Positions 34,716 through 44,700 of a stretch of 64,000 nucleotides of DNA are shown in pieces. Origin of the DNA: Shewanella jiangmenensis (GTDB taxonomy: Bacteria; Pseudomonadota; Gammaproteobacteria; Enterobacterales; Shewanellaceae). Below the pieces are notes generated by a model. That model saw nothing but the letters and a program-made list of their open reading frames with translations. It made no database searches and had not been told where the DNA came from. The stretch lies in NCBI RefSeq assembly GCF_018596335.1, contig NZ_JAHEPS010000002.1, positions 372,001 through 436,000 on the forward strand, in the 5' to 3' direction. The translations under genes and the position numbers were made by a program. Positions within the stretch are counted from its first letter, which is position 1, and each line of letters starts with the position of its first letter.

Positions 34716-34825
34716 TGGCTCTAGCCTTGTAGCGATTGTGTGACTTTCTGTTTAGCATTCTGTTTACATAAACAGGTGATTTAGTACTGAAAACTGTGTA
34801 GGTTGGTGAGCACGGAGGTGCTGTT

Positions 34826-36532
34826 ATGAACCTATTTTCAGTCAAATCGCTGGCCCTTTTGCTGGGCGGCCTTGTTATCGCAGGAGGCGCAGAGGCTATG
34901 GACAGGATCACAGGTAAAGCCTTTGCCACCCGCTCTGAGGTGTATGCCACCCAGGGCATGGCGGCTACCAGTCAGCCGCTCGCGACCCAGGTAGCGCTGG
35001 ATGTACTCAAAGCCGGCGGTAATGCCGTGGATGCGGCCATTGCGGCCAACGCCATGCTCGGCCTGGTTGAGCCGACCGGTGCCGGCATTGGCGGCGACCT
35101 GTACGCCATGGTCTGGAGCGCCAAAGAGAAAAAGCTCTATGGCCTCAACGCCTCCGGCCGCAGCCCCAAATCCCTGACACTCGAGATGCTCAAAGCCAAA
35201 GGGCTTGAGTTTCTGCCGCCCTATGGCCCCTTGCCCGTGTCTGTGCCAGGCACAGTGGATGGCTGGTTTGAGCTGCACGGCAGATTCGGCCGCCTACCGA
35301 TGGATAAACTGCTGGCCCCCGCCATCGACTACGGCAGACGCGGCTTTCCCGTCTCTGAGCTGATTGCCTATTACCTCGAGGGCAGTGCTCGCAGGCTGGC
35401 GCAGTATCCCGGTTTCAGCGACACCTTTATGCCCGGCGGCAAAATGCCGAAAGTGGGCGAGATTATGAAAAACCCCGGGCTTGCCGACAGCTATGAAAAA
35501 ATCGCCAACGGCGGACGGGATGCGTTTTACAAGGGCGACATTGCCCGCACCATTGCCGATTATATGCAGGCCAATGGCGGCTACCTGAGCTATGACGACC
35601 TTTCGAGCCACCGCAGCGACTGGATTGAGCCTGTGTCGGTGAATTACCGGGGTTATGACGTGTGGGAGTTGCCGCCAAACGGCCAGGGTATTGCCGCACT
35701 GCAAATTCTGAAAATGCTCGAAGGCCATGACTTGGCCGCCCTTGGCCATGACAGCGCCGAGTATGTGCATCTCTTTGTGGAAGCCAAAAAGCTGGCCTTT
35801 GCCGACCGGGCACGGTTTTACGCCGACATGGATTTTGCCCGGGTGCCGGTGGCTGAACTTATTTCTGACGCCTATAACCGCGAGCGCGCCAAGCTGATTG
35901 GTGCCCGCGCCGCCAAGTCGGTGGAGCCCGGTAATCCGCACCTTGAACAGGGTGATACCGTGTATCTCACCACCGCCGACAGCGAAGGCAATATGGTGTC
36001 GCTCATCCAAAGCAACTTTCGCGGCATGGGCTCGGGCATGACGCCGCCAGGGCTTGGATTTGTGTTGCAGGACCGTGGGCAACTCTTTGATTTAACGCCG
36101 GGACGCTCCAACTCTTATGTGCCGGGCAAGCGGCCGTTTCATACCATCATTCCGGCTTTTATCACCAAAGACGGCAAGCCCTGGCTCAGTTTCGGGGTGA
36201 TGGGCGGTGCGACCCAGCCACAGATGCACGCCCAGATTGTCATCAATCTGGTCGATTTCGGCATGAATCTGCAGGAAGCCGGCGATGCGCCGCGCATTCT
36301 GCATTCAGGCTCCAGCGAGCCCACGGGCGAAGTCATGAGCGATGGCGGCTACGTGAGTCTGGAGTCTGGCTTTTCGATGGAAACTCGCCGTGAGCTCGCC
36401 AAGAAAGGCCACGTGCTGCGGGATGTGATTGGCGAGTTTGGCGGCTATCAGGCCATCGGCATCAATGTCGACACCGGCGTGTACCGCGGCGCCTCAGAGA
36501 GCCGCAAAGACGGTCAGGCGGCGGGATATTGA
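34826..36532 (+). CDS. ggt: Gamma-glutamyltransferase
   Basis: A 568-residue periplasmic N-terminal-nucleophile hydrolase that cleaves or transfers gamma-glutamyl groups of glutathione. A signal peptide is visible (1-24, ending GGAEA). Conserved parts include DAAIAANAMLGLVEPTGAGIGGD in the large subunit. Autocleavage and the new nucleophile Thr are expected at GDTVYLTTADSEGN. The small subunit has MVSLIQSNFRGMGSGM and KRPFHTIIPAF. GGAGG precedes the ATG. It is transcribed alone, starting 153 bp after fbpC. Confidence 0.9.
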   Translation: MNLFSVKSLALLLGGLVIAGGAEAMDRITGKAFATRSEVYATQGMAATSQPLATQVALDVLKAGGNAVDAAIAANAMLGLVEPTGAGIGGDLYAMVWSAKEKKLYGLNASGRSPKSLTLEMLKAKGLEFLPPYGPLPVSVPGTVDGWFELHGRFGRLPMDKLLAPAIDYGRRGFPVSELIAYYLEGSARRLAQYPGFSDTFMPGGKMPKVGEIMKNPGLADSYEKIANGGRDAFYKGDIARTIADYMQANGGYLSYDDLSSHRSDWIEPVSVNYRGYDVWELPPNGQGIAALQILKMLEGHDLAALGHDSAEYVHLFVEAKKLAFADRARFYADMDFARVPVAELISDAYNRERAKLIGARAAKSVEPGNPHLEQGDTVYLTTADSEGNMVSLIQSNFRGMGSGMTPPGLGFVLQDRGQLFDLTPGRSNSYVPGKRPFHTIIPAFITKDGKPWLSFGVMGGATQPQMHAQIVINLVDFGMNLQEAGDAPRILHSGSSEPTGEVMSDGGYVSLESGFSMETRRELAKKGHVLRDVIGEFGGYQAIGINVDTGVYRGASESRKDGQAAGY

Positions 36533-36565
36533 GCACCAATCGCGCATATTGTGCGTCAATCGGTG
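36526..36565 (+). repeat. Two 20-bp tandem copies spanning the ggt stop codon
   Basis: ATATTGAGCACCAATCGCGC (36526-36545) is followed directly by ATATTGTGCGTCAATCGGTG (36546-36565), matching at 14 of 20 positions. The ggt stop TGA lies in copy 1. Confidence 0.65.
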
Positions 36566-36630
36566 CTATTTTTCGCTAAAGTTCGGGATAATACGACCGA
36601 CAATGACATATTCAGTAAGGTCTTATAGTT

Positions 36631-37566
36631 ATGGATAATCAGGTTATGCCACGTGAACAGTTGGGCGTTTGTGCTGAAGGTAATTTGCATAGCATCTATC
36701 TGATGTTCAATGCCAACGACGGTGTTGAGGCGCCGCTGCGCTCAAGTCTTGCCAGTGTTGCCGAGTATCTTTATGACCTCACAGATCAATACGCCGACAG
36801 TGCCTTCAATGGCTTTGTCGCCATCGGCGCCAACTATTGGGACAGCCTGTTTCCGGCTGAGCGCCCGGCACACTTAAAGCCATTTCCTGCAATGCAGGAG
36901 GGTAACCGCAGCGCTCCGGCCATCGAGTTTGACCTGTTTGTGCATCTTCGCTGCGACCGGCTCGACATACTGCATCTGGTGGCCAATGAGGTTAACCAGA
37001 TGCTGGAAGAGCAGGTTGAACTTATTGAAGAAGAACGGGGTTTTCGCTTTATGGACAGCCGCGATCTGACCGGTTTTGTCGATGGCACTGAAAATCCCAA
37101 GGGCCGTCACCGTCAGGAAGTGGCACTGGTGGGCGATGAAGACCCGCTGTTCAAAGGCGGCAGTTATGTGCATGTGCAGAAATTTGCTCATAACCTGTCG
37201 AAGTGGCATCGGCTGCCGGTGAAAAAACAGGAAGATATTATTGGCCGCACCAAGGTTGATAACGTCGAGTACGAGTCTGAGGACAAGCCGCTTACCAGCC
37301 ATATCAAGCGGGTAAACCTGAAAGATGAGCAGGGCCGCTCGCTGGAAATTTTACGCCAGAGCATGCCTTATGGTTCGGTAAAAGAGCAGGGGCTGATGTT
37401 TATCTCTGTGTGCCGCACGCCGTTTCATTTTGAAAAGATGCTGCAATCTATGGTGCATGGTGACGGTCAGGGCAACCATGACCATCTGATGCACTTTACC
37501 CGCGCCATGACAGGCTCGTCTTTCTTTGCGCCGTCGCTGGACTTTTTGCGTAAAGATTTGGACTGA
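36631..37566 (+). CDS. Dyp-type haem peroxidase (YfeX-like)
   Basis: A 311-residue haem protein of the dye-decolourising peroxidase family, YfeX/TyrA branch. The signature GxxDG appears as GFVDGTENP (distal Asp), and the likely proximal haem ligand is the His in LTSHIKRVNL. GGSYVHVQKFAHNL and the ending SFFAPSLDFLRKDL also match YfeX. There is no signal peptide, so it is cytosolic or co-exported. Physiological substrate unknown; porphyrinogen oxidation has been proposed for relatives. It is followed by a terminator. Confidence 0.9.
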   Translation: MDNQVMPREQLGVCAEGNLHSIYLMFNANDGVEAPLRSSLASVAEYLYDLTDQYADSAFNGFVAIGANYWDSLFPAERPAHLKPFPAMQEGNRSAPAIEFDLFVHLRCDRLDILHLVANEVNQMLEEQVELIEEERGFRFMDSRDLTGFVDGTENPKGRHRQEVALVGDEDPLFKGGSYVHVQKFAHNLSKWHRLPVKKQEDIIGRTKVDNVEYESEDKPLTSHIKRVNLKDEQGRSLEILRQSMPYGSVKEQGLMFISVCRTPFHFEKMLQSMVHGDGQGNHDHLMHFTRAMTGSSFFAPSLDFLRKDLD

Positions 37567-37570
37567 CAAT

Positions 37571-37599
37571 AAAAAACGCCTCCGGAAGGAGGCGTTTTT
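37571..37599 (+). terminator. Terminator after the Dyp peroxidase gene
   Basis: Stem AACGCCTCC / GGAGGCGTT with a 4-base loop, A-run and T-run. Confidence 0.88.
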
Positions 37600-37616
37600 G
37601 TGCCGATATGTTGGCT

Positions 37617-37676
37617 CTGCCTTGGCTTAACGCTTACTGCCTGAGCTTAGCGCCTGCTGCTTGAGGTCAGCACCGG
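37617..37676. repeat. Three 20-bp tandem copies between the Dyp peroxidase and argR genes
   Basis: Units at 37617, 37637 and 37657 begin CTGCCTTGGCTTAACGC, CTGCCTGAGCTTAGCGC and CTGCTTGAGGTCAGCAC. It sits about 30 bp from a second array covering the argR stop, and its origin relative to either gene is unclear. Confidence 0.7.
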
Positions 37677-37706
37677 GATGAGTTGTTATAATCTCCGGTG
37701 CCGTGC

Positions 37707-37738
37707 GCAGGCGCTACTCGGCGCAGGCGTTACTCGGC
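37707..37738 (-). repeat. Two 16-bp tandem copies spanning the argR stop codon
   Basis: On the minus strand GCCGAGTAACGCCTGC (encoding AE and the stop) is followed by GCCGAGTAGCGCCTGC, with a single mismatch. Plus-strand coordinates are 37723-37738 and 37707-37722. Confidence 0.85.
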
Positions 37739-38194
37739 ATAGTTGAACAGGGATTTCACCGTTTCCAGGGTGTCTTCGATGTTCTTGATGCTGGATGGGC
37801 AGATAAAAATGGTGTCATCACCGGCGATGGTGCCGAGGATCCCTTCGGGTTTACCGATGGAGTCCAGCAGCCGAGCGATAAGCTGCGCTGCGCCGGGGCT
37901 GGTTCGCACCACAATCATGGCCTGATTGTGATCCACATCCAGCACCAGATTTTTCAGCGGACTGCCTGCGGTCGGCACACCGAGCTCGGCGGGCAGACAG
38001 TAGACCATCTCCTGCTTGGCATTGCGGGTGCGCACGGCGCCGAACTTGCTCAGCATGCGGGAGACTTTGGATTGGTTAATATTGCCGAAGCCTTCCGACT
38101 GCAGCGCGTTGACTATTTCACTCTGGGACCCAAAGCGCTCTTCCTTTAACAGCGCCTTGAAGGTTCTGACTAAATCATCTTGATTTTTTTGCAT
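37730..38194 (-). CDS. argR: Arginine repressor ArgR
   Basis: A 154-residue hexameric repressor. The winged-helix N-terminal domain (1-75) contains [27 protein letters not shown]. The C-terminal arginine-binding and oligomerisation domain has [15 protein letters not shown] with its paired Asp. Divergent orientation to mdh is the same as in many gammaproteobacteria. An ARG-box-like site in the intergenic region suggests autoregulation. The stop codon region is duplicated. Confidence 0.94.
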   Translation of the reverse strand: MQKNQDDLVRTFKALLKEERFGSQSEIVNALQSEGFGNINQSKVSRMLSKFGAVRTRNAKQEMVYCLPAELGVPTAGSPLKNLVLDVDHNQAMIVVRTSPGAAQLIARLLDSIGKPEGILGTIAGDDTIFICPSSIKNIEDTLETVKSLFNYAE

Positions 38195-38274
38195 AGTGGG
38201 CGGCTTTGTAGTTATTCAAAAATCCAGCGCATTCTGCATACTTTAAAGCCAAAAGTCAACATTTCAGCGATTTT

Positions 38275-38292
38275 CATGAATAAAAATGCATG
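38275..38292. promoter_or_regulatory. ARG-box-like operator between argR and mdh
   Basis: CATGAATAAAAATGCATG fits the 18-bp ARG box WNTGAATWWWWATTCANW with a mismatch in the right arm (TGC for TTC) and an end-base mismatch. It lies 81 bp before the argR start. A clear partner box was not seen. Confidence 0.5.
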
Positions 38293-38478
38293 CTGACCAA
38301 GCCTTCCGGACGGCCGGTCAAACGGGTGTTTCAGATTGCTGACAATTCCGGCGATAAAGCGCGCAAACTCAGGCGCTACGCGACCAAGGGATAATTGAAA
38401 TTTGTGTGACTATGCTTTAATGTGGCGCCATCGCGTAAGGATCTACCTCACAATTTCCGAGATATAACGGAGAATACT

Positions 38479-39414
38479 ATGAAAGTTGCTGTTCTTGGCG
38501 CCGCCGGTGGTATCGGCCAGGCTCTCGCCCTACTTCTGAAAACCCAACTGCCAGCCGGTTCCAAGCTGTCTCTGTACGACATCGCCCCGGTAACCCCAGG
38601 TGTTGCGGTTGACCTGAGCCACATCCCAACTGCCGTTGAAGTAAAAGGTTTCTCCGGTGAAGATCCGACTCCTGCTCTGGAAGGCGCCGATGTGGTGCTG
38701 ATCTCTGCCGGTGTTGCCCGTAAGCCAGGCATGGATCGCTCAGATCTGTTCAACATCAACGCTGGTATCGTGCGTAACCTGATTGAAAAAGTGGCCGTGA
38801 CCTGTCCAAAGGCACTGGTTGGTATCATCACCAACCCGGTTAACACCACTGTTGCCATCGCTGCCGAAGTACTGAAAAAGGCTGGCGTTTACGACAAGAA
38901 CCGTCTGTTCGGTGTGACCACTCTGGACGTTATCCGCGCCGAGACCTTCGTTGCTGAAGCTAAAGGCGTTGACGTTGCCAGCGTGAAAGTAAACGTGATT
39001 GGCGGCCACAGCGGCGTGACCATTCTGCCTCTGCTGTCTCAAATCGAAGGCGTAAGCTTCAGCGATGACGAAGTCGCTGCTCTGACCAAGCGTATCCAGA
39101 ACGCCGGTACTGAAGTAGTTGAAGCCAAGGCCGGTGGCGGCAGCGCTACCCTGTCTATGGGTCAGGCTGCATTCCGTTTTGGTATGTCGCTTATTCGTGG
39201 TCTGCAGGGCGAAGCCAACGTAGTTGAATGTGCCTACGTAGATGGCGGCAGCGAGCACGCAGTGTTCTTCGCTCAGCCAGTGCTGCTGGGTAAAAACGGC
39301 GTTGAAAAAGTACTGCCTTACGGCGAAGTGAGTGCGTTTGAAGCCAACGCCCGCGACGCTATGCTGGACACCCTGAAGGGCGACATCCAGCTCGGCGTGG
39401 ACTTCGTTAAGTAA
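38479..39414 (+). CDS. mdh: Malate dehydrogenase (NAD)
   Basis: A 311-residue TCA-cycle enzyme converting malate and oxaloacetate. The NAD site is [17 protein letters not shown]. Substrate residues are in [12 protein letters not shown] and the VNTTV segment, and the catalytic His is in [13 protein letters not shown]. The ATG at 38479 follows AACGGAG and matches the family start; the open frame extends 19 codons upstream without support. Codon use is strongly biased (GGT, CTG, AAC), pointing to high expression. Confidence 0.95.
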   Translation: MKVAVLGAAGGIGQALALLLKTQLPAGSKLSLYDIAPVTPGVAVDLSHIPTAVEVKGFSGEDPTPALEGADVVLISAGVARKPGMDRSDLFNINAGIVRNLIEKVAVTCPKALVGIITNPVNTTVAIAAEVLKKAGVYDKNRLFGVTTLDVIRAETFVAEAKGVDVASVKVNVIGGHSGVTILPLLSQIEGVSFSDDEVAALTKRIQNAGTEVVEAKAGGGSATLSMGQAAFRFGMSLIRGLQGEANVVECAYVDGGSEHAVFFAQPVLLGKNGVEKVLPYGEVSAFEANARDAMLDTLKGDIQLGVDFVK

Positions 39415-39427
39415 GTCCCCCCCGATT

Positions 39428-39460
39428 AAAAAAGCGGAGCCTGATGGCTCCGTTTTTTTT
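39428..39460 (+). terminator. Terminator after mdh
   Basis: Stem CGGAGCC / GGCTCCG with a 4-base loop, followed by eight T. Confidence 0.9.
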
Positions 39461-39588
39461 ACCTCAAATAAGGTATTTTCATTGAAATTCAGTGCTATTC
39501 CTCGCATAGCGTCATAAAACTGTTAGCATTATTGAGGAGTTGTGACCTCGGATGCGGGGCATTCACTGTGAATTACAGGAGTTTTTCA

Positions 39589-40686
39589 ATGACCAGGTTC
39601 AGGCTGCCAGCCCAACTTTGGGTGGCACTGTTGCTCGGATTTCTGAGCAGTGCGGCAAGCGCAGAAGTAAAGGCACAAGTAAATAAAGAATCCCACCACG
39701 GAAACCACAAAGAGGTGCCGAGGCCAGTTAAGCTGACCCAGATTTCCCTTGGCGATGGCATGAGCCAGCGCTTGCTGCCGGGCGAAGTGCGCGCGGCTGA
39801 GCGTGCCGGGCTCTCTTTCAGGGTTGGCGGCGAAATTCAGCAGATTAATGTCAGGCCCGGTGAAGAGGTTAAGGCCGGCCAGGTGCTGGCGCTGCTTGAC
39901 CCTGCTCTTTACGAGCAGCAGCTTGAAGTTGCCCGCGCCCAGTATGAGCTTGCACGGGTGCTGTATCAGCGAAATCTCAGTCTGGTAGAGCAGGGCGTGG
40001 TGTCGCGCAACGACTTTGATAAATCCAAAAGTAACCATGATGTCGCCAAAGCGGCGTTGGATAAGGCCGAAGTGGAACTGGCTTATACCCGTCTTTTGGC
40101 GCCATACGATGGTGTCATTTCCAAACGCGATAAGCGGCAGTTTGAATATGTCCGTGCCCAGGAAACTGTGCTCGGCATTCGCACTGAAAATCAGATAGAT
40201 GTGAGCTTTCAGCTGCCTGAGCAATTTATCGGCGCTATCCAACGTTATCAGGCGAGTACCGGCAAAGTCCTGCCGCCAGAGGTGCGTTTTGACAGTCGCG
40301 ATGCCTGGTTTCCTGCCCGACTCAAAGAAATGAGCACAGTGGCCGACAGCGCCACCGGCAGTTACACCGTAATTGTAACCTTGCCCATGCCAGAGGATCT
40401 GAATGTATTACCCGGCATGTCGGCCTCAGTGCGGGTTTTGCTGCCGGCCCAGGGGCTTAGCGGCAATACGCCCGTTCCGGCGGGCGCTGTGGTGACTGCA
40501 GCCGATAAAACCTATGTGTTTCGCTGGCTGCCCGATGACAATCGGGTCGAAAAAGTCGCGGTGGTGATTCAGGATGGCAAGCTGGTCTCAGGGCTTAACG
40601 ACGGCGATTTTCTGGTGATAGCCGGCGCCGATGAACTGAAGGATGGGCAGGCCGCGGTGCGCTGGGTCAAGGAGCGGGGACTGTGA
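39589..40686 (+). CDS. RND efflux periplasmic adaptor subunit (first)
   Basis: A 365-residue membrane-fusion protein. The ATG at 39589 follows AGGAG and starts a signal peptide ending SAASAE; the open frame extends 19 codons upstream. The lipoyl half-motif is FRVGGEIQQINVRPGEEVKAGQVLALLD. A coiled-coil hairpin spans about 100-150, followed by the second lipoyl half LAPYDGVISKR. A His-rich stretch follows the signal peptide (NKESHHGNHKEV). It overlaps the next adaptor gene by one base, in a three-gene efflux operon without an outer-membrane factor. Confidence 0.88.
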   Translation: MTRFRLPAQLWVALLLGFLSSAASAEVKAQVNKESHHGNHKEVPRPVKLTQISLGDGMSQRLLPGEVRAAERAGLSFRVGGEIQQINVRPGEEVKAGQVLALLDPALYEQQLEVARAQYELARVLYQRNLSLVEQGVVSRNDFDKSKSNHDVAKAALDKAEVELAYTRLLAPYDGVISKRDKRQFEYVRAQETVLGIRTENQIDVSFQLPEQFIGAIQRYQASTGKVLPPEVRFDSRDAWFPARLKEMSTVADSATGSYTVIVTLPMPEDLNVLPGMSASVRVLLPAQGLSGNTPVPAGAVVTAADKTYVFRWLPDDNRVEKVAVVIQDGKLVSGLNDGDFLVIAGADELKDGQAAVRWVKERGL

Positions 40687-41765
40687 TGAAAAAGTCATTT
40701 ATCTTGTTGGCCATACTGCCACTTTTCTCGCTGGTGGCCTGCCGTCAGGCGCCAGAGATTGCCGATAAACCTGTCAGGGTGGCTGTGTATACCATTCCCC
40801 AGACCGACAATCAGGTGAACCGGGTGTTCAACGGGGTGGCGCGGGCGCAGGATTTAACCGCGCTGGCATTTCGCCTCGAGGGGCGGGTTGCGCGCATTCC
40901 GGTGACCAAGGGCCAGACGGTCAAGGCCGGTGACGTGCTTGCCCTGCTTGAGAAAAGCGATTTTCAGATTGCCCTTAACGATCGAAACGCCCGCCTCGAT
41001 GTAACCCGCAAGCAGGCCGAGCGCTCCAAAATTCTGGTGGATCAAAAACTGATGGCCCAGGCCGAGTACGATCAGATGAATGCCCAATATCTGGTCGCCC
41101 GCGCCGAAGCGCGTCAGGCGGAGTTGATGCTGGAATACACAGAGCTTAAGGCACCCTTTGATGGGGTGATTGGTGATGTGTTTATCGAGTCATTTGAAAA
41201 CGTGCAGCCCGGCAAGGCGGTGATGAGTATTCACCGCACCGCCCAGATTGAGGTTGATGTGCAGGTGCCGGATCTCCTGATTGCCGTGTCGAGAAAGGCC
41301 GAACCCAGCGCCCAGAAATACGCGTTTGATGTGTCCTTTGAAGCCTTCCCAAACAGCAGCTTTGTCGGTCGTTTGCTGGAAGTGAGCACCGAAAAAGACC
41401 CGGTTTCTCAAACCTATGTGGCGACCATAGCCGTTGATTTACCTGCCGGCGTTAAGGTGCTCGAAGGTATGCCGGCCAAGGTCACGGTTGACCTCGGCAA
41501 GGTTACTTATACCCACAGCCGAGAGTTTTTGTTGCCCGCCGGCGCCGTGGTGATGCGCGATGGCAGTGATATCGACAAGCAGGATGCGGGCGTGTGGCTG
41601 TACGAGGAGCAAACCGGCACAGTGCGCTTTAAGCAGGTCACTCTTGGCGTGATTGTCGGTCAGAGCATTGAGGTCACCTCAGGGCTCAGTGACGGTCAGC
41701 ATGTGGTTATTCAGGGCCAGTCGCGGCTGGTGGATGGCCAAAAAGTAGAATTGATTCAGGGATAA
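40686..41765 (+). CDS. RND efflux periplasmic adaptor subunit (second, lipoprotein)
   Basis: A 359-residue adaptor with lipobox SLVAC (C19), so probably anchored in the inner membrane. The lipoyl motif is FRLEGRVARIPVTKGQTVKAGDVLALLE and the second half is LKAPFDGVIGD. The ATG at 40686 shares a base with the previous stop. Two distinct adaptors before one pump suggest a hetero-adaptor assembly, as known in some Vibrio and Shewanella pumps. Confidence 0.87.
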   Translation: MKKSFILLAILPLFSLVACRQAPEIADKPVRVAVYTIPQTDNQVNRVFNGVARAQDLTALAFRLEGRVARIPVTKGQTVKAGDVLALLEKSDFQIALNDRNARLDVTRKQAERSKILVDQKLMAQAEYDQMNAQYLVARAEARQAELMLEYTELKAPFDGVIGDVFIESFENVQPGKAVMSIHRTAQIEVDVQVPDLLIAVSRKAEPSAQKYAFDVSFEAFPNSSFVGRLLEVSTEKDPVSQTYVATIAVDLPAGVKVLEGMPAKVTVDLGKVTYTHSREFLLPAGAVVMRDGSDIDKQDAGVWLYEEQTGTVRFKQVTLGVIVGQSIEVTSGLSDGQHVVIQGQSRLVDGQKVELIQG

Positions 41766-41774
41766 GGACAGGCC

Positions 41775-44700
41775 ATGAGTGTTGCAGGTTATTTTGTCAA
41801 AAACTCGGTCATCAGCTGGATGTTTACCCTTATCCTGCTGATTGGCGGCAGTGTTGCCTTTTTGGGGCTAGGGCAGCTTGAGGACCCGCCTTTTACCATT
41901 AAAGATGCGGTGGTAGTGACCCTGTATCCCGGTGCTACCTCAACCGAAGTTGAGGAAGAGGTGACCTATCCGGTCGAAAAAGCCATTCAGGCCTTGCCCT
42001 ATGTGGATAAAATCAAGTCCCTGAGTACCTCGGGGCTATCGCAAATCACCGTGACCATGAAAAACAATTATGGTCCGGAAGAATTGCCGCAAATCTGGGA
42101 TGAGCTCAGGCGCAAGGTCAATGACATGGCCGCCAGTTTGCCGCCGGGCGCCCAGCATCCCATGGTGAACGATGACTTTGGCGATGTGTACGGCATCATG
42201 CTGATGATCACCGGCAAAGACTACAGTTTCCGCGACCTTAAAGACTATGTGGACTATGTTAAGCGCGAGCTTGAACTGGTGCCCGGGGTTGGCAAGGTGT
42301 CGCTCGCCGGTGAGCAAAAAGAGCAGATTTTTGTCGAAATGTCGCTGAACAAGGCGGCGAGCTCAAACCTCGACCCCAATCTCATCTCCAACCTGCTGAA
42401 CTCGCAAAACATGGTGTCGGATGCCGGTAATATTCAGGTGGCCGGTGATAACCTGCGTATCCGCACCAGCGGCGGCTCGCGAACGGTGGAGGAGCTGCAG
42501 GAGCTGATTATCCCCGGTACTGCCGGCGATAAACTGATTTACCTCAAAGACGTGGCCACGGTGCGCCGCGGCTATCAGGAAATCCCCACCAATGTGCTGT
42601 CGTTCAATCAGGCCCAGGCCATCAACCTTGGGATTTCTTTCTCAAGCGGCGTCAACGTGGTGGAAGTGGGTAAGGCGGTGGACGCCAAACTCGCCCAGGT
42701 CGATTCGGCCCGCCCCGCCGGGATGAAGATTGAAACCATGTACAACCAGCCGGTGGAGGTGGATAAGTCCGTTGGCAGTTTCGTCTGGAACCTTATCGCC
42801 GCAGTGGTGATTGTTATCGGCGTACTGCTGCTGTTTATGGGCGTAAAAAGCGGGGTGCTTATCGGGCTTATCCTGTTTTTAACCTGTCTTGGCACCTTTA
42901 TGTTAATGCTGCAGGCCGAAATTGAGCTGCAGCGGATTTCCCTCGGTGCCCTGATTATCGCGCTCGGGATGCTGGTGGATAACGCCATTGTGGTGGTCGA
43001 GGGCATACTTATCGGTCGTCAGCAGGGCAAGAGTACCCTTGAGGCGTCAGAGGCCATCGTCAAGCAAACCATGTGGCCGCTGCTTGGCGCGACCGTTATC
43101 GCCATTACCGCCTTTGCGCCTATCGGCCTGTCGCCTGACTCCACCGGTGAGTTTGCCGGCTCGCTGTTTTGGGTGCTGCTGTTTTCGCTGTTTTTATCCT
43201 GGATAACCGCCATCACCATTACGCCGTTTTTTGCCCGGCTGTTTTTTGGTGAAGCCGGTGAAGCGCAGACAGAAGGCGAACAAAAAGACCCCTACGGCGG
43301 CGCATTCTTCACCTTTTACAAGGTGATGCTGGATGTGTGCATGCGTTACCGTTACATCAGCGTGATTGCGGTGGTGCTGGCATTTGTGGCCTCGGTTGCC
43401 GGCTTTGCCTATGTGAAGCAGTCCTTCTTTCCGCCCTCCACTACGCCCATCTTTTTGGTGGATGTGTGGCTGCCTGAGGGGACAGATATCCGCGAAACCC
43501 AGAAGGTGATTGCGGCAATGGAAGAGCGGGCCGCCAAGCTCAGCGATGTGGAGTTTGTGGCATCGTCGGTCGGCAAGGGCTTTCCGCGCTTTATGCTCAC
43601 CTACGCACCGGAAAAGAACTACGCCGCCTATGGCCAGCTTGCTATCCGTGCCAGCGCCTTTGAGTCGCTGGGCGATGTGATGAGCACCTTTCGCGCTGAA
43701 ATGGAACAAGGGTTCCCTCAGACTCAGCTTAAGTTCAAGCGCCTCGAAGTGGGGCCATCGACCGATGCCAAGATAGAAGCGCGCATTTCCGGCGCCGATC
43801 CGGATGTGCTGCGTGAGCTTGGCGCCAAGGTGCAGGCCGTATTTGCCGCGACGCCCGGCACAGTTAACGTGCGTCACGACTGGCGCGAGCGGGTTAAGTA
43901 CATTGCGCCTAAATTCAACGAATCCCAGGCCCGTCGCCTCGGCATTGTCAAAAGCCAGGTGGATGAAGCGCTTAAGTTTTCGTTTGCAGGCACCCAAATC
44001 GGGGTGTACCGCGAAGGCACCAATCTGCTGCCCATCATAGGTCGACTGCCCGATGATGAGCGGGTTGATATTGAGTCCCTTGAGAGTATTCGTATCTGGA
44101 GCCCTGTGTTGCAAACCCTGGTGCCGCTGCAGCAGGTGGTGGATGGTTTTGAGGTCAAATTTGAAGACCCTATCATTCAGCGCCGTGACCGTAAGCGTAC
44201 CCTGACTGTGTTTGCCGATGCCGACTTCGAATACGACATACTGCCGGCCGAGCTCTTTTCAAAGATGCGCGCTCAGGTGGAGGCCATCGAGATGCCAGCA
44301 GGGTACGAGCTGGTCTGGGGCGGCGAGTTTGAATCCTCCCACGATGCGCAGGAGTCACTGTTTGCCACCTTGCCGCTTGGTTTCCTGTTTATGTTCCTTA
44401 TCACAGTGTTTTTGTTTAACTCGGTGCGAAAGCCGCTGGTGATCTGGGCCTGTGTGCCGCTGGCGATAATCGGTATTACTCTGGGCCTGTTGGTGCTGGA
44501 TAAGCCATTCAGCTTTATGGCGCTTTTGGGGATGCTCAGTTTGTCGGGCATGCTGCTTAAAAACGGTATCGTGCTGCTCGACCAGATAAACCTTGAGATA
44601 AACGAAGGCAAGGAGCCATTCCAGGCGGTGTTTGAGTCAACTGTAAGCCGGGTTCGCCCTGTGTGCATGGCGGCCATTACCACCATACTTGGTATGTTGC

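Noticed and set aside
43194..44114. 306-codon minus-strand frame opposite the RND permease gene
   Set aside because: It is an antisense shadow of a gene with unmistakable RND motifs.
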